64,000 nt of DNA from Plasmodium malariae (taxonomy: Eukaryota; Apicomplexa; Aconoidasida; Haemosporida; Plasmodiidae). Under the pieces are notes generated by a model that worked only from the letters and a program-made list of their open reading frames with translations, had not been told where the DNA came from and searched no databases. Below, in pieces: positions 20,720 to 31,518 of this stretch. How positions within the stretch are numbered: position 1 is the first letter of the stretch; every line of letters begins with the position of its first letter. Position numbers and translations under genes: made by a program. Location of the stretch: positions 551,501 to 615,500 of the forward strand of contig NC_041777.1 of NCBI RefSeq assembly GCF_900090045.1. Reading direction: 5' to 3'.

Positions 20720-23251
20720 ATGCAGCACGGATGGAATAATAAAAGGGATAAAAGAGGCGAACTGTTTTTCGACCAGAACAGCGGTAACAGTTTTATTCAT
20801 TGTGACATGATAAAATGTATGCACGAAAAAGGAAAGGAAAAATTAAAGAAATTTTTAAAAGCTAATGATAATTTAATATACGATGATGTGTTTCATTTGA
20901 ATATATACATAAAGAACATATGGGTTTCAATGAACCTAAGATGTAAATTTTCCATATATGATTTAATTTTAATCGCAAGGTCTTTTAAAAATACCGAAAT
21001 AATATATGATGATACAGGTTTTAATGCAAATATTGAAGAGTCTTTTTTTAAAGGGGATGGTGAAGATGAAGGTGAAAATGAAGATGAAGATAAAAATGAT
21101 GTAGAAAAAAAAAAAAAAAGAAAAAAAAAAAAAAATTTATTTTTCATTTATTTTCATAATTATAAAATTCGAAAAAATGTGGTAAAAATATTTTTTCAAA
21201 ATCCATATGTTGTTTGTTTTATTCATAAAAATGGGTCGATACATATACATGGTGCACTTACATTGAGGAAAATGTTATTAATATTAATAAAAGTAGTTAA
21301 AAAATTGAAATATAAAACATTCTGGATGTATTTAAATGGTAAGATTAACCGTACCCATATTGACAATTCTTATCCTAGATTTGGTGAAGATCTACATAGG
21401 AGGGTGGACTCTAGACGAAATGACTCCCCTATCTGTTATGATTTTACACCTGTCTTAAATGATGAATGTTTAAGAGATGAACATGCACATGGTCAGGTAA
21501 ATATCGCCTGCAATGTATTGCCCATCGCTAAAAACGCGAATGCTGAATTAAGGTATTTTCGAGATTGTGGTCAAGGATGTAGTGAGCACATATTGGGAGA
21601 AAAGGCAAATTTGGAAAAGAGGGATGATGCGGGAGAAAAAGAAGTGGAAGAAATGGAAGAAGTGGAAGAAATGGAAGAAATGGAAGACGTGGAAGAAGTG
21701 GAAGACATGGAAGAGCAGGGAGAAAACACCCCAATGATCAGCAATTTCACGGATGATGATTCACAGCTGAGCGCTGGTTTGAGTACGGACGACCTAAGAG
21801 CAATTAATTCGTCTGTAACAAACAGCATGAACGCGAAAGAAGCAATTATTTTTTGCGAAAATGTTATTGAAGAAGTTAAGTCGAAATTAAAAAATTATGA
21901 GAGCGAATTTTGCGTGAAAGGACCACCACCACGAAAAGAAGAAAATGAGGTGGAAGAAAAAGACGATGAAGACGAAGAAAAAAGCATAAAATTGTTGAAG
22001 GATAATAATAATCGCACAAACACAAATACATGCAATATTTTTGGTGTTGTTATAAGAACTGATGAAAATGATGAAAACGTTGAAAACGATGAAAATGATG
22101 AAAATGATGAAAACGATGAAAATGATGAAAATGATGAAAATGATGAAAATGATGAAAATGATGAAAATGATGAAAATGATGAAAATTGTAAAAATGGTAA
22201 AAATGGTAAAAGTGGTAAATATGGTAAAAATGGTAAATATGGTAAAAATGGTAAAAATGGTAAAAATGGTAAAAATGGTAAAAATTATAAAATTATCAAA
22301 AATTGCAAAAATTGCAAAAATATGAACAGTGCAGGAATTGCAAAAAATGCCAAAAAAAGCCCCAATAAAAAATTTCCGTTAAAATTTTTAAAAAAGTACG
22401 ACGAGCCGTTAAATAAAGACTCAAATCGGAACGATCTGTTCTCATATTCAAGTGAAAATGAACGATTAAATTATTACAATTATGGTATGTGCGTCAGTCC
22501 TAACAATCTTGACAATCTTAACAATGCTTTTTCAAATGAGATAAGCCAAAAAAAAAAAGACGTAAAAAGCTGTAAAGATACCCCATCAAATGAGTCTAAT
22601 TTTCATCAAAATTGTGAGCATAATATCGATGACATAATAATAACCCCATCTAATAGCACAAATTATATATCAAAACATTCAAAAAAAAAGAATATACATG
22701 TATATGATAAAAATGTATACTCCATGAAAGTACAAAAAATAAATTTGAGTGAGGAGAGTCCCTCTCGCGCAAAACAGTTATTTTTTCAAAATAATAATAA
22801 AAAGGTGTTTAACAAAAAGCATATATATAAATTTGACACCTATCATAAATGGAAATATATTATTCGAGATGATATCATTTTTGATATGAATTATTTTTAT
22901 ATTAAACAATTTGTGTGTGTATTTAAAATTAAATTAAAATATTTTGATATAATGAAATTTTATAAATATAACGAATTTAAAAATATACTAACTGATATTA
23001 ATAACATTATATATATAAAAATAGATCAAAATCTTATAAATAAATTAATTGAACAAGCCAATTTAGAAAACTTGGTTAAAAATAATTCCATTTATAATTA
23101 CAAAGGAAATAACCAAAATTCTGTTAGGACTGTTTTATTGTTTAGTTCGGGGAATGTTGTTATTTATGCCTGTAAGAACAGGCGCGAAGTTTTGTGTGTG
23201 TCCAGGTTTATTATTAACACACTTAGGAGAAACAATAACTTAGTGATGTGA
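20720..23251 (+). CDS. Divergent TBP-fold (TATA-binding-protein-like) protein
   Basis: Single exon, 843 residues. Residues about 60-200 match the first TBP repeat: IKNIWVSMNLRCKFSIYDL then LIARSFKNTEIIY parallels [26 protein letters not shown], and VVCFIHKNGSIHIHGAL with RKMLLILIKVVKKLKY parallels ALIFSSGKMVCTGAK with its closing helix. Residues about 723-843 match the second repeat: IKQFVCVFKIKLKYFDI, then TVLLFSSGNVVIYACKNRRE and a final helix. Between the halves lie about 500 low-complexity residues with acidic (VEEMEE, NDENDE) and basic (NGKNGK) repeats. An acidic and poly-Lys insert also splits repeat 1 near 110-138. TBP-family proteins bind promoter DNA and nucleate pre-initiation complexes; this one is far from canonical TBP, so DNA binding is uncertain. 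It is separate from the TBP and TLP genes I recall in Plasmodium. Confidence 0.62.
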   Translation: MQHGWNNKRDKRGELFFDQNSGNSFIHCDMIKCMHEKGKEKLKKFLKANDNLIYDDVFHLNIYIKNIWVSMNLRCKFSIYDLILIARSFKNTEIIYDDTGFNANIEESFFKGDGEDEGENEDEDKNDVEKKKKRKKKKNLFFIYFHNYKIRKNVVKIFFQNPYVVCFIHKNGSIHIHGALTLRKMLLILIKVVKKLKYKTFWMYLNGKINRTHIDNSYPRFGEDLHRRVDSRRNDSPICYDFTPVLNDECLRDEHAHGQVNIACNVLPIAKNANAELRYFRDCGQGCSEHILGEKANLEKRDDAGEKEVEEMEEVEEMEEMEDVEEVEDMEEQGENTPMISNFTDDDSQLSAGLSTDDLRAINSSVTNSMNAKEAIIFCENVIEEVKSKLKNYESEFCVKGPPPRKEENEVEEKDDEDEEKSIKLLKDNNNRTNTNTCNIFGVVIRTDENDENVENDENDENDENDENDENDENDENDENDENDENDENCKNGKNGKSGKYGKNGKYGKNGKNGKNGKNGKNYKIIKNCKNCKNMNSAGIAKNAKKSPNKKFPLKFLKKYDEPLNKDSNRNDLFSYSSENERLNYYNYGMCVSPNNLDNLNNAFSNEISQKKKDVKSCKDTPSNESNFHQNCEHNIDDIIITPSNSTNYISKHSKKKNIHVYDKNVYSMKVQKINLSEESPSRAKQLFFQNNNKKVFNKKHIYKFDTYHKWKYIIRDDIIFDMNYFYIKQFVCVFKIKLKYFDIMKFYKYNEFKNILTDINNIIYIKIDQNLINKLIEQANLENLVKNNSIYNYKGNNQNSVRTVLLFSSGNVVIYACKNRREVLCVSRFIINTLRRNNNLVM
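22060..22300 (+). repeat. Two adjacent 9-bp coding repeats (NDE)n and (NGK)n
   Basis: About fourteen units of gatgaaaat or close variants are followed directly by about twelve units of aaaaatggt-type sequence. They give an acidic block next to a basic block inside the TBP-like protein's central insert. Confidence 0.9.
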
Positions 23252-24424
23252 TTATGTACTAAGTATAATTACGTAATGCTACAGTGTTCCTTTTTTTTTT
23301 TTTCATGTGTGGGGATGTGTGCTTGTGTGTAACGTTTTCCCTTTTTCAATGTTTTTCCTTCCATTTTTTTTGTTTTTTGTTTGTCCATTTTGACAGTATA
23401 GTGTGTGTTGATCTTTTCAAATTTTTTCAAATTTTACCCCCTTCGTTTACGTTTCGTTCTGTTTCGCTTTGTTTTGTTTAGGTCGATTATTTTTTTTTTA
23501 TTTTAATATATATTTATATTTTTATCGTTTTATTTTTATTTTTATTTTTGTTTTATTTTTGTTTTTGTTTTATTTTTGTTTTATTTTTGTTTTTGTTTTA
23601 TTTTTATTTTAATATATATTTATATTTTTATCGTTTTATTTTTATTTTTATTTTTGTTTTATTTTTATTTTTTTTCGTTTGTTTCTCCAACGTGTTTTTA
23701 CGTATTACTTTTCCTTAACCCCTCATCTTGTACATTTGACCCTATTTGTTATTGCCGATATATACTGCTTTAAAGTTGCTGTGGTAACGAATTTAAAAAA
23801 AAAAAAAAAAATTTACCCACATAAGACATATCAGAAGAAAACATAATAAAGCAAAACAGAACAAAAAGAAGGAAAACAAAATGTCCATTTTAACACAACT
23901 AACAAACGAATAGAAAAAATATTCACGTACTCACTTTTTTCATTTTTATATCTATTATGTGGTATTTTCCTTCTTTTTAATATGCATATTAGAACTTTCG
24001 ATACAGCTTAATATGTGTGTATACGTATGTTCAAGCCCTTAAGGAAATATATATAAACACTGTTTACAAAAACTGGCTCAGTGGTGATTAATAATTTAAA
24101 AAGGATAAAATGAATTATTCATTTGAGCATGATAAATTATTTAACGTAACTAGCTAATAATTTTTTTCCGAACAAAAAAAAAAAAAAAAAAAAAAAAAAA
24201 TGAAATGATATGAAATGATATGAAGTAAAATAAAATAAAATGAAATAAAAAAAAAAAAATAAAATAAAGAGATAATAAAATAAAGAAATACTAAAATAAC
24301 TAAAAAATAAAATAAAGAGATAATAAAATAATAAAACAATGAAACGCAAATAAATAACGGACAGATGAACGAAAGGAAAAAGCTGGTCAAAACAACGGTA
24401 AAAGGATTAAATCTCTGCAAAATG
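23252..24424. other. Convergent intergenic region, homopolymer-rich
   Basis: 3' regions of the TBP-like gene (+) and helicase (-). The left part (23290-23690) is strongly T-rich on the plus strand, with tttttatttttgtttta repeats. The right part (24170-24330) is strongly A-rich with aaataaaat repeats. The resulting strand asymmetry fits two converging UTRs. No gene seen. Confidence 0.6.
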
Positions 24425-27400
24425 TTATAATAAATATTTCTGAATTGGAAAATATAAAGGACATTTTTTTATAAATGTTTTTTTGCATTTTTCTCCCTTT
24501 GTATATTCGTCCATCATTCTTGAATTTTCTTCTAAAATAGTTCGATTTACTCGAGTATGCCCCAAAGAAATGCCGCTTCCATTGTAGGATTCGGTAGACG
24601 TGGACTCCTTTCCATTATATATTACGTTATTTGACGAATTGCTCATTGATCTGCTCATTGAACTTCTCGTAGAACTTCCTCCCGCATAACATTTGTGGTT
24701 TAATTCGTTAATTCTGGACTTGTACCCTTTGTAAGACGGCAGTGCAGACATTAACACACTCTTGGATTTTGCATGAAATTTTATGTACACGTCAGGCGCA
24801 TTCAGAACTTGAAGTCTCGCAGCCATGGATTTTGTTATATAAAAATTTTCAAAATAGCCAAAAGAATAAATGATATTTTTAATTAAACTTGGTACTTGCC
24901 ATTTTTCAAATTTAAAATTTTCGTTTTTTTCACAATAAAAACCTAGTAATGATCTGTACATCAATTCACATGAACATAATAAATGATTATGTTTATGCCA
25001 TTCAACATGTCTTATCTGAGAATTATAAAAAAAATTGAACGTTTCCCCTTTGTCTATATTATCACCATAATTTTGTAGTTCTTCATTACATAATTTAATT
25101 TGTTCCCCCTCCAAATTGTAATCATAATTATTGTCTTCTTTCTTAACCTTTATTAAATTATTTGTTATATAATTGCTCTTTTGTAAGCTATTCTCACTCA
25201 CATTTTTATTGCGTCTTTTATACTTCAACAAAGTATATAACAAATTGTTCTCCTTATATATATAATTTAAATAATTCTTACTTATGCTACTAATAATAAT
25301 ATTATTTTTATACAAAATAAATAAATAATGTCCCTCTAATTCGTTTAATAATAATAAGCTTCTTCCTTGCATAGCTTTTGTTGTAGCAATGTTTGTCCTT
25401 AAAATATATTCATCAATACTTGCACACACACCTATCTGTATTACTAAGTCTACATTATCTATTTCAATTCCTTGGCATACCATAGAGGTAGAAAATAAAA
25501 TTTTTTTTTTTTTTTCTGAATTGTTAAAATTATTCAATGTATATATTTTTTTATCCAAGCTCAATTTGCTGTGTAGGCAGGAAATTAACATATCTTTCAA
25601 TTGTTCATATTCTTTTTGATATATTGTATTGTTTTCTCCTCCTTTTTCATAACAAAATTCTTCTTCATCCTGAAGTTTATATTCATTTTGTTCATTTAAA
25701 CAGTCCGATTGAATTTCACTTTGTTCACTGCTTTTGCTACAATTAGCATAAATCTCCTCGCTAAAGTAACAAAATGCATCTTTTCCTTTACCTAAATCGT
25801 TTACTTCCTTTTTGGAATTTTCGATTGACGAATTAGGTAAGACATGATCAATGGAAACAAAAGGATCAGAAGAAACAGAAAAATTTACATTTTCCTTATC
25901 ATAATAATGGGATATAAAAAATAAATTTTTTTTTTTTAACGAATTATTCAATTTTAAATAAAGTAAAAATATGTACCCCTTAAATATATAATGCTTAAAA
26001 ATGACATAAAAAAATTGTACCATTTTAACTGTTGGCATAAAAATAACAATATTTATATTATCATTTGATAAAAGCTCTTTACAAATTATATTGAATAATA
26101 TTAAAGCAAGTTTGTCCGATTCGTATATTAAATATTCTTGTTTTAAAAATATGTGCGTAGGTATATTTTTCCCTTTATTTTCTTCATATTTCACACAGTT
26201 CTTACTATAAACTGTGTAATTATTATAATCACTATTATTTAATTTTAATTTTTTTATTTTTTCATCATTTTGAGTACCTCTATATATGAATTCTTCCGTA
26301 ATCTCTTCCGTAATCTCTTCCGTCCGTCTTTTTATTTTTCTTTTAGTATTTATTTTACTGTTATTTTCATCCATCAGTTCGTTTCTTTTATCGCACAAGT
26401 TTAAATTATTTTTCTCATTTACACTGTGTTCGGTGTTACTGTTTTTTCCCTTTCCATCAGGTGCGTCATTCCCTAAATGCTCTTTGCTTTGTTCACCTTG
26501 CCCAATATCAACCTTGGTACTACAGCTGCTGTTACTGATGTTGCCGCTACGGCTGCTATTGATGCTAATGCTCTTATTACCGCTTTTGTGCCCCGCCAAA
26601 AAATCATTTTGAAAGTCCAGTTGCTTATCAGATGAACTGCCTACAGAGCTGTTCACTATATACGAGTTAAACGCGTTGACGTTTTGATAAAATGTCGTAG
26701 CGTCTTTGCAATGCCAGAGTTTTCCCAAATCGTCGCAGTTCAATATGTTATGTCTATACATAGTTATCAACTTAGCATTAAGCTCGTGGTGCAACTGGAA
26801 AAGGCGGCTGTTTTTATTTTTACTAATATAATTAATGTAGTTTAATTTTTCATTTGAATTAAAATTGATTATGTTCATGAGAGCAGCTGCATGAAAAATA
26901 TTGCTGTCATAAATACAATTGTCAACAAAATTTAAATGCACATAATTTAATCGTAAAAATCTATATGCTAAATGCTTTAAAAAATTATTAACAAGACATG
27001 TTAATAAAATTGTCTGATGTCCTTTAGGTAAAACGTTTTTTATAATTAAAATATTTTTAAGATAGTTTGGATTTAAAAGAAAATAAGCTTCATCAATAAT
27101 TAATGTATCACATAAAAAAAACATTCTTGAAAAATTTGTTGAAAACTTGATATGATTTATAAAAGATACAGGTGTTGTTACAATTACATGTGGCTTTTTT
27201 TTTTTTAATTCATTAATTTCGTCTTGCATGTTCATATATTTTCTTCCATGTATATAATGACATATGATATTACATGGATGGTACATAATTAATTTTTTAA
27301 TAATTGCATAAGTTTGTTCAACTAAAATTATATTTGGACAAACAACAAGCGCAAGAACATAATTTTCTTTTATTATTGTACAATTTCTTTTCAAATTATT

Positions 27401-28369
27401 TATTTGGACTATTATTTTATGTAAAAGTGGTATACAATAAGCTAGCGTTTTTCCAGTACCTTTAAATGAATGAACTAGGACATCAAAATTCTTTAAAAAA
27501 AATGGGAATAAACAATATTGAACAGTAGTAACATATTTCATGCGAAAATTTTTTTCTAGACTTAACTTAATAAATGAATCAATGTTCATATGGTTTACCT
27601 CATTATAATGCAAAACTGCTTTATCGTAATGTGTACTACATTTATCTGTAGTGGTGCATAATGCGTCTGGCGCGTATTTATCATAGTTGTTGTGAATGAA
27701 AATTCCTTTTTGAACAGCTTCCCTATTACAATATATGTGCGTTTTTTCCTCTTTTTTATCATAAATTATTAATTTTCTATTTTTAATGATGAATGTGTTA
27801 TCTTCAGATGAACAAAAAAAAAAATTATTACCTATTATCTGTTCCGCTTTCATTTCATTATTTCCTATACTATCATTCATTTTTTTTAACGCTTCAATTT
27901 TATCTAAGCAATTATTATAATTACTTTGAAAAGAATAGTGTGCGAGGAAGAAGTCATAAAAATAGTATGGCACGTATTCCCTGTTCGATGACGTTAGTAT
28001 ATGTACATCCGCTTTGAGTTTTTTCAATTTTGTTAAGCATAATGCATTTAAATCGTTCATATTGTCATATATTATTTTTTTTCCCCCATTAACAAACTCT
28101 GCTAAATAGTTTTCCTCGGCTTCGCTCTTCGACTCTTTCTCCTTGACATTGTTCGTGATAGGGGTAGTAGTGCCTGCCGCAGCGGTTATAGCAGCGGTGA
28201 TAGAACCAGACATCGGAGTACCTACAGTAACCGCAGTAGCAGCCACATCAGTAGCAACAGTCCTAAAAAAACAGCTGCTCCTACCACTTTCTACGCTCAG
28301 TGAAATTTTAACATTTTGGAAAATTCGACAAAGTTTTACTAAATTTTTTACATTTTCCACTGACACCAT
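24425..28369 (-). CDS. Degenerate DEAD-box RNA helicase
   Basis: 1314 residues from ATG at 28369. The N-terminal RecA lobe has a Q-motif-like TTVQYCLFPFFL (Q284), Walker A FKGTGKT (302-308), Ia-like LVVCPNIILVEQT, TTPVSF in place of TPGR, Walker B IIDEAY (425-429, DEAD replaced by DEAY) and TCL in place of SAT (about 457). The C-terminal lobe has IVIFMPTVKMVQFFYVIF, FSTSMVCQGIEIDNVDLVIQ (motif V) and RTNIATTKAMQGRSLLLL where HRxGRxGR is expected. A 300-residue polar insert separates the lobes, and a long C-terminal extension follows. The N-terminus (VKLCRIFQNVKISL, RTVAT) is basic and hydrophobic, so mitochondrial or apicoplast targeting is possible. Loss of the motif II Asp and motif VI Arg pattern suggests weak or no ATPase. 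Family assignment is firm; activity is not. Confidence 0.85.
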   Translation of the reverse strand: MVSVENVKNLVKLCRIFQNVKISLSVESGRSSCFFRTVATDVAATAVTVGTPMSGSITAAITAAAGTTTPITNNVKEKESKSEAEENYLAEFVNGGKKIIYDNMNDLNALCLTKLKKLKADVHILTSSNREYVPYYFYDFFLAHYSFQSNYNNCLDKIEALKKMNDSIGNNEMKAEQIIGNNFFFCSSEDNTFIIKNRKLIIYDKKEEKTHIYCNREAVQKGIFIHNNYDKYAPDALCTTTDKCSTHYDKAVLHYNEVNHMNIDSFIKLSLEKNFRMKYVTTVQYCLFPFFLKNFDVLVHSFKGTGKTLAYCIPLLHKIIVQINNLKRNCTIIKENYVLALVVCPNIILVEQTYAIIKKLIMYHPCNIICHYIHGRKYMNMQDEINELKKKKPHVIVTTPVSFINHIKFSTNFSRMFFLCDTLIIDEAYFLLNPNYLKNILIIKNVLPKGHQTILLTCLVNNFLKHLAYRFLRLNYVHLNFVDNCIYDSNIFHAAALMNIINFNSNEKLNYINYISKNKNSRLFQLHHELNAKLITMYRHNILNCDDLGKLWHCKDATTFYQNVNAFNSYIVNSSVGSSSDKQLDFQNDFLAGHKSGNKSISINSSRSGNISNSSCSTKVDIGQGEQSKEHLGNDAPDGKGKNSNTEHSVNEKNNLNLCDKRNELMDENNSKINTKRKIKRRTEEITEEITEEFIYRGTQNDEKIKKLKLNNSDYNNYTVYSKNCVKYEENKGKNIPTHIFLKQEYLIYESDKLALILFNIICKELLSNDNINIVIFMPTVKMVQFFYVIFKHYIFKGYIFLLYLKLNNSLKKKNLFFISHYYDKENVNFSVSSDPFVSIDHVLPNSSIENSKKEVNDLGKGKDAFCYFSEEIYANCSKSSEQSEIQSDCLNEQNEYKLQDEEEFCYEKGGENNTIYQKEYEQLKDMLISCLHSKLSLDKKIYTLNNFNNSEKKKKILFSTSMVCQGIEIDNVDLVIQIGVCASIDEYILRTNIATTKAMQGRSLLLLNELEGHYLFILYKNNIIISSISKNYLNYIYKENNLLYTLLKYKRRNKNVSENSLQKSNYITNNLIKVKKEDNNYDYNLEGEQIKLCNEELQNYGDNIDKGETFNFFYNSQIRHVEWHKHNHLLCSCELMYRSLLGFYCEKNENFKFEKWQVPSLIKNIIYSFGYFENFYITKSMAARLQVLNAPDVYIKFHAKSKSVLMSALPSYKGYKSRINELNHKCYAGGSSTRSSMSRSMSNSSNNVIYNGKESTSTESYNGSGISLGHTRVNRTILEENSRMMDEYTKGEKCKKTFIKKCPLYFPIQKYLL

Positions 28370-28374
28370 TTATT

Positions 28375-28411
<37 letters not shown>

Positions 28412-29156
28412 CGAGCACTTTCAGTCATGTGAATTGCATGGAAGGGGAAAACACGAATGTGAAGTGTTTACCCATTTAAGGGGCAAAAAAAAAAAAAAAA
28501 AAATATAAAAAAAAATATAAAAAGAATAGAATAACGTAAAACAAAATGAAGTACAGCAAAACAAAACCTCGCAAACTGTGCTGCTTAATTTATATCCCAA
28601 AGGACAAGAGAAGGCAACTAATAAACGCACATATTTCTGACCACGTCATGTTTATTTTTAATGATAAATAAAAAAATACGCGCAGTTAAAGTTAGCTTAA
28701 TGTTATTATTATTACTATTTTTATTTTATAATAGTTAAAGCTGCGTATACTTATCTACATGTACTTTAGTGCAATGGTGACAGATGATCCCGGAAGCGAA
28801 GGAGGTCCTTGAATTTCGATGTATTAAACATTTTTCATTTTTGATGAGCCTCCCAATAATCTCACAAAAATAGCGAAAAAGGCAAAAAAAAAAAAAAAAA
28901 GAAAAAAAATGAAAAAAAGAAAAAAAATGAAAAAAAGAAAAAAAGTGAAAAAAAGAAAAAATATTTTTGTTTCAGTTCCTTTTAGCTTTAGTTTCAATTT
29001 CAAACTACGCGCCCTACTGTTCCATTTTTTTATAATTTTTGAAAAGTAATAAAGTACTACGTCGATTTAAAATTTTTTTTTTTTTTGCTTACAAATAAAA
29101 AAAAAATGAAGTTTTATAGAATTTGTAAAAATAAAATTTTATAATATTTTTTTATA

Positions 29157-29216
<60 letters not shown>

Positions 29217-29363
29217 CATATATACATAAGTAATGTGATGTTAAGTGCTTACTTTTATAGAGGTTGTGTTTATAAATTTTCGCGGAAAGGGAATAAATTT
29301 CTCTTTTTGTTTTTTAAATTAAAGTTTTTGCTATAATTAAGGTATAGCACATTATTATTATTA
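28370..29363. other. Intergenic, upstream of helicase
   Basis: Poly(T) at 28378-28408 sits directly upstream of the helicase start codon. Other simple sequence: poly(A) at 28485-28502, gaaaaaaagaaaaaaat repeats at 28885-28965, and a long (TA)n at 29155-29212. No gene seen before the tRNA. Confidence 0.6.
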
Positions 29364-29435
29364 GGGCAGATGGTGTAGTGGTATCACGCTTGATTTGCAT
29401 TCAAGAGGTCCGGGGTTCAATTCCCCGTCTGTCCA
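29364..29435 (+). tRNA. tRNA-Ala(TGC): tRNA-Ala (anticodon TGC)
   Basis: 72 nt with a full cloverleaf. The acceptor gggcaga pairs with tctgtcc and includes the G3-U70 wobble that marks alanine tRNAs; the discriminator is A. The anticodon stem cttga/tcaag encloses loop tttgcat (anticodon TGC). The T arm ccggg-gttcaat-tcccc is canonical. There is no intron. A T run (29438-29443) just downstream fits Pol III termination. Confidence 0.96.
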
Positions 29436-30365
29436 ATTTTTTGAAAAGATAAAAGTATAAATATTATGATAAAAAAGATTATTATAAAATTAACTAAAAT
29501 ATGCGTAAAATTTAAAAAGAAGATAACATAATAAAATATTATATGTATATATATATATTATGCATATATATGAAGAAAAAACAATGTTAAATATAAATAA
29601 TTTTGTTAAATAATTTTGTTAAATTCATTTATTTGATGAATATTTTTTTTCTTATTTTATGTATTTATATAATAAATTATGTTTTTTATGAAGAATTAGA
29701 TCAGTGATAATACAAAGTAATAATACATTTTATTTAATTTCGAAAAAAGGTAATAAATTATATATAAGTTAGCAGTTTATCATTACTGCGCTATATCAGT
29801 GTTGTATCATTTTCTTCTTTTGATAATCTATGTAGAAATAATTTTTTTATATTGACATATAATTTTTATTTTTGGTTTGTAATTTAAAAAGGTTATAGTT
29901 CTCGTGTGAAATTTTATACTACTGTAATGTGTTATTTCTCGTTTGTCACTCGCACTGTTTTTCCCTTAACTGTAAATGGAATACTTGAATATTATTTTCT
30001 ATTAATGAGAAAAATTAAAAAAAAGAATCATTCTTTTAAAACAAAAAATATATAAAATAAATCGTTTAAATTATTGCTTTTTTATGCGTTTTTAAAATTA
30101 CCACGCGTAAAATAATGCTTATAAATTTAATCGAAAATACTGCAAAAATATTTATTGCGCACACATTATATACATATAAATAAGCATATTATATATGATA
30201 ATATGATATATATATATATAATAACTATATTATGTTTATTTATTATATCATTTTTTACCATCAATTTTACAACTTAAAAATATTCTTTCTACATGTTAAT
30301 ATTTATATAAATATTTATTTTATTGAAATTAACTTTATTGAAAACGCTAATCTTAATTTTCATTT
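29436..30365. other. Spacer between the two tRNA genes
   Basis: Very AT-rich sequence with no repeats of note and no ORF of coding character. Apart from the Pol III terminator T run next to tRNA-Ala, I see nothing in it. Confidence 0.6.
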
Positions 30366-30437
30366 TTCCCACGCCGGGAATTGAACCCGGGCCTTTCGGG
30401 TGAGAGCCGAATATCCTAGCCACTAGACCACGTGGGA
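30366..30437 (-). tRNA. tRNA-Glu(CTC): tRNA-Glu (anticodon CTC)
   Basis: 72 nt on the minus strand. The acceptor tcccacg pairs with cgtggga. The D arm contains tggtctagtggctagga (box A). The anticodon stem ttcgg/ccgaa encloses loop ctctcac (anticodon CTC). The T arm is cccgg-gttcaat-tcccgg (box B). No intron. It reads GAG codons. Confidence 0.96.
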
Positions 30438-31116
30438 TATAATTAATAAGTAATCATCTATATTTATTATATACCATTCTTACAAATTACTATATTCAAT
30501 TAAATACCAGTAATACGATAGCATATGTAAACTTTCATTTTCTTCCCCTGCTTATTACTTCATCTTTTTATATACTTTTTACTTATTACTTATTTAAGCT
30601 TTTTATTATATAACAATGTGCCAGTTTATGACTATTTGGTACTAGCATATTTCCATACGTACATATATGTATCCTATTTACAGCATGGCTTATCATAATT
30701 CCAATTTCAAAAAAAAAATAAATAATTTTATTGCAAAGTTAAAAGGAGTTAACATATCAAATATGCGTTTACATCATAACGCAAGTACGATATTGTGGTT
30801 ACTGCTTTTGCGTTTTAGCGCTTAGCGTAATGGCATACAAACACATATATATATATATATATATATGTATACAGTTATAGGTCATTGTATGCACATGGTT
30901 ACATAATTATGTATACATGTATGAACAAAGATAAGCTGGTGAATATCACGAGAAGGTACAAGTACATCAATCTGCTCTACATGTTGGACAAAAGAGTGCT
31001 AGAGGGAAAAAAAAAAAAAAAAAAAAATAAAAAATAAAATAAAAAAAATATAAAAAATAAAATAAAAAAAATATAAAAAGAACATACAACAAAAATTATT
31101 CTTCCCCATTTTCGCT
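30438..31116. other. Intergenic
   Basis: AT-rich spacer with (TA)n at 30843-30868, and poly(A)/aaataaaat runs at 31008-31080 immediately after the small secreted-protein gene (minus strand 3' side). No gene seen. Confidence 0.6.
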
Positions 31117-31518
31117 CTACCCAAATAGTGTTTTGTTTATTTCTTTTTTCACATCGTTTACATTATTTTTGTAAGTTTTTTTGGGGGAGTATATAATTTC
31201 AAATTGTTTATTATTGCTTCTCTTTTTTGTCGTATTAATATGAAATAATCCTTCATATTCCTCATCCTGAGAATCAAGTGAACTCACAAGTTTTAGTAAT
31301 TGTGTGTAACTAGCCAAGTTCGATAAAACATTTTTTTCTCTTTTTACACTTTGACCTAAGGTTACTGAACTTAAAATGTTCATAATGTTTTCATTAAACG
31401 GTTTGTTTGCTTCTACTGGTATTTCCTCAAAGATATTATCTTCACATTTTACTGTTGCATATCTATTCAGCGCGAGATTTATGAAAAGGGTCATAATAAA
31501 AAATTTTATTTTTTCCAT
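31117..31518 (-). CDS. Small predicted secreted protein (133 residues)
   Basis: ATG at 31518, TAG at 31117-31119. Residues 1 to about 25 form a signal peptide (KIKFFIMTLFINLALNRYA, then Cys25). The mature part of about 108 residues has one region of hydrophobic periodicity (ENIMNILSSVTLGQSV, SNLASYTQLLKLVSSL) and a Lys/Asn-rich C-terminus. There is no second membrane span, no GPI signal and no clear RxLxE/Q/D export motif. It probably enters the secretory pathway (parasitophorous vacuole, secretory organelle or surface). No family is recognised. The clean single exon and moderate composition argue for a real gene. Confidence 0.68.
   Translation of the reverse strand: MEKIKFFIMTLFINLALNRYATVKCEDNIFEEIPVEANKPFNENIMNILSSVTLGQSVKREKNVLSNLASYTQLLKLVSSLDSQDEEYEGLFHINTTKKRSNNKQFEIIYSPKKTYKNNVNDVKKEINKTLFG

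Noticed and set aside
28370..31116. Candidate centromere because of the quiet AT-rich stretch with tRNAs
   Set aside because: Plasmodium centromeres are expected to be a few kb of almost pure AT; this region contains tRNA genes and mixed composition throughout.
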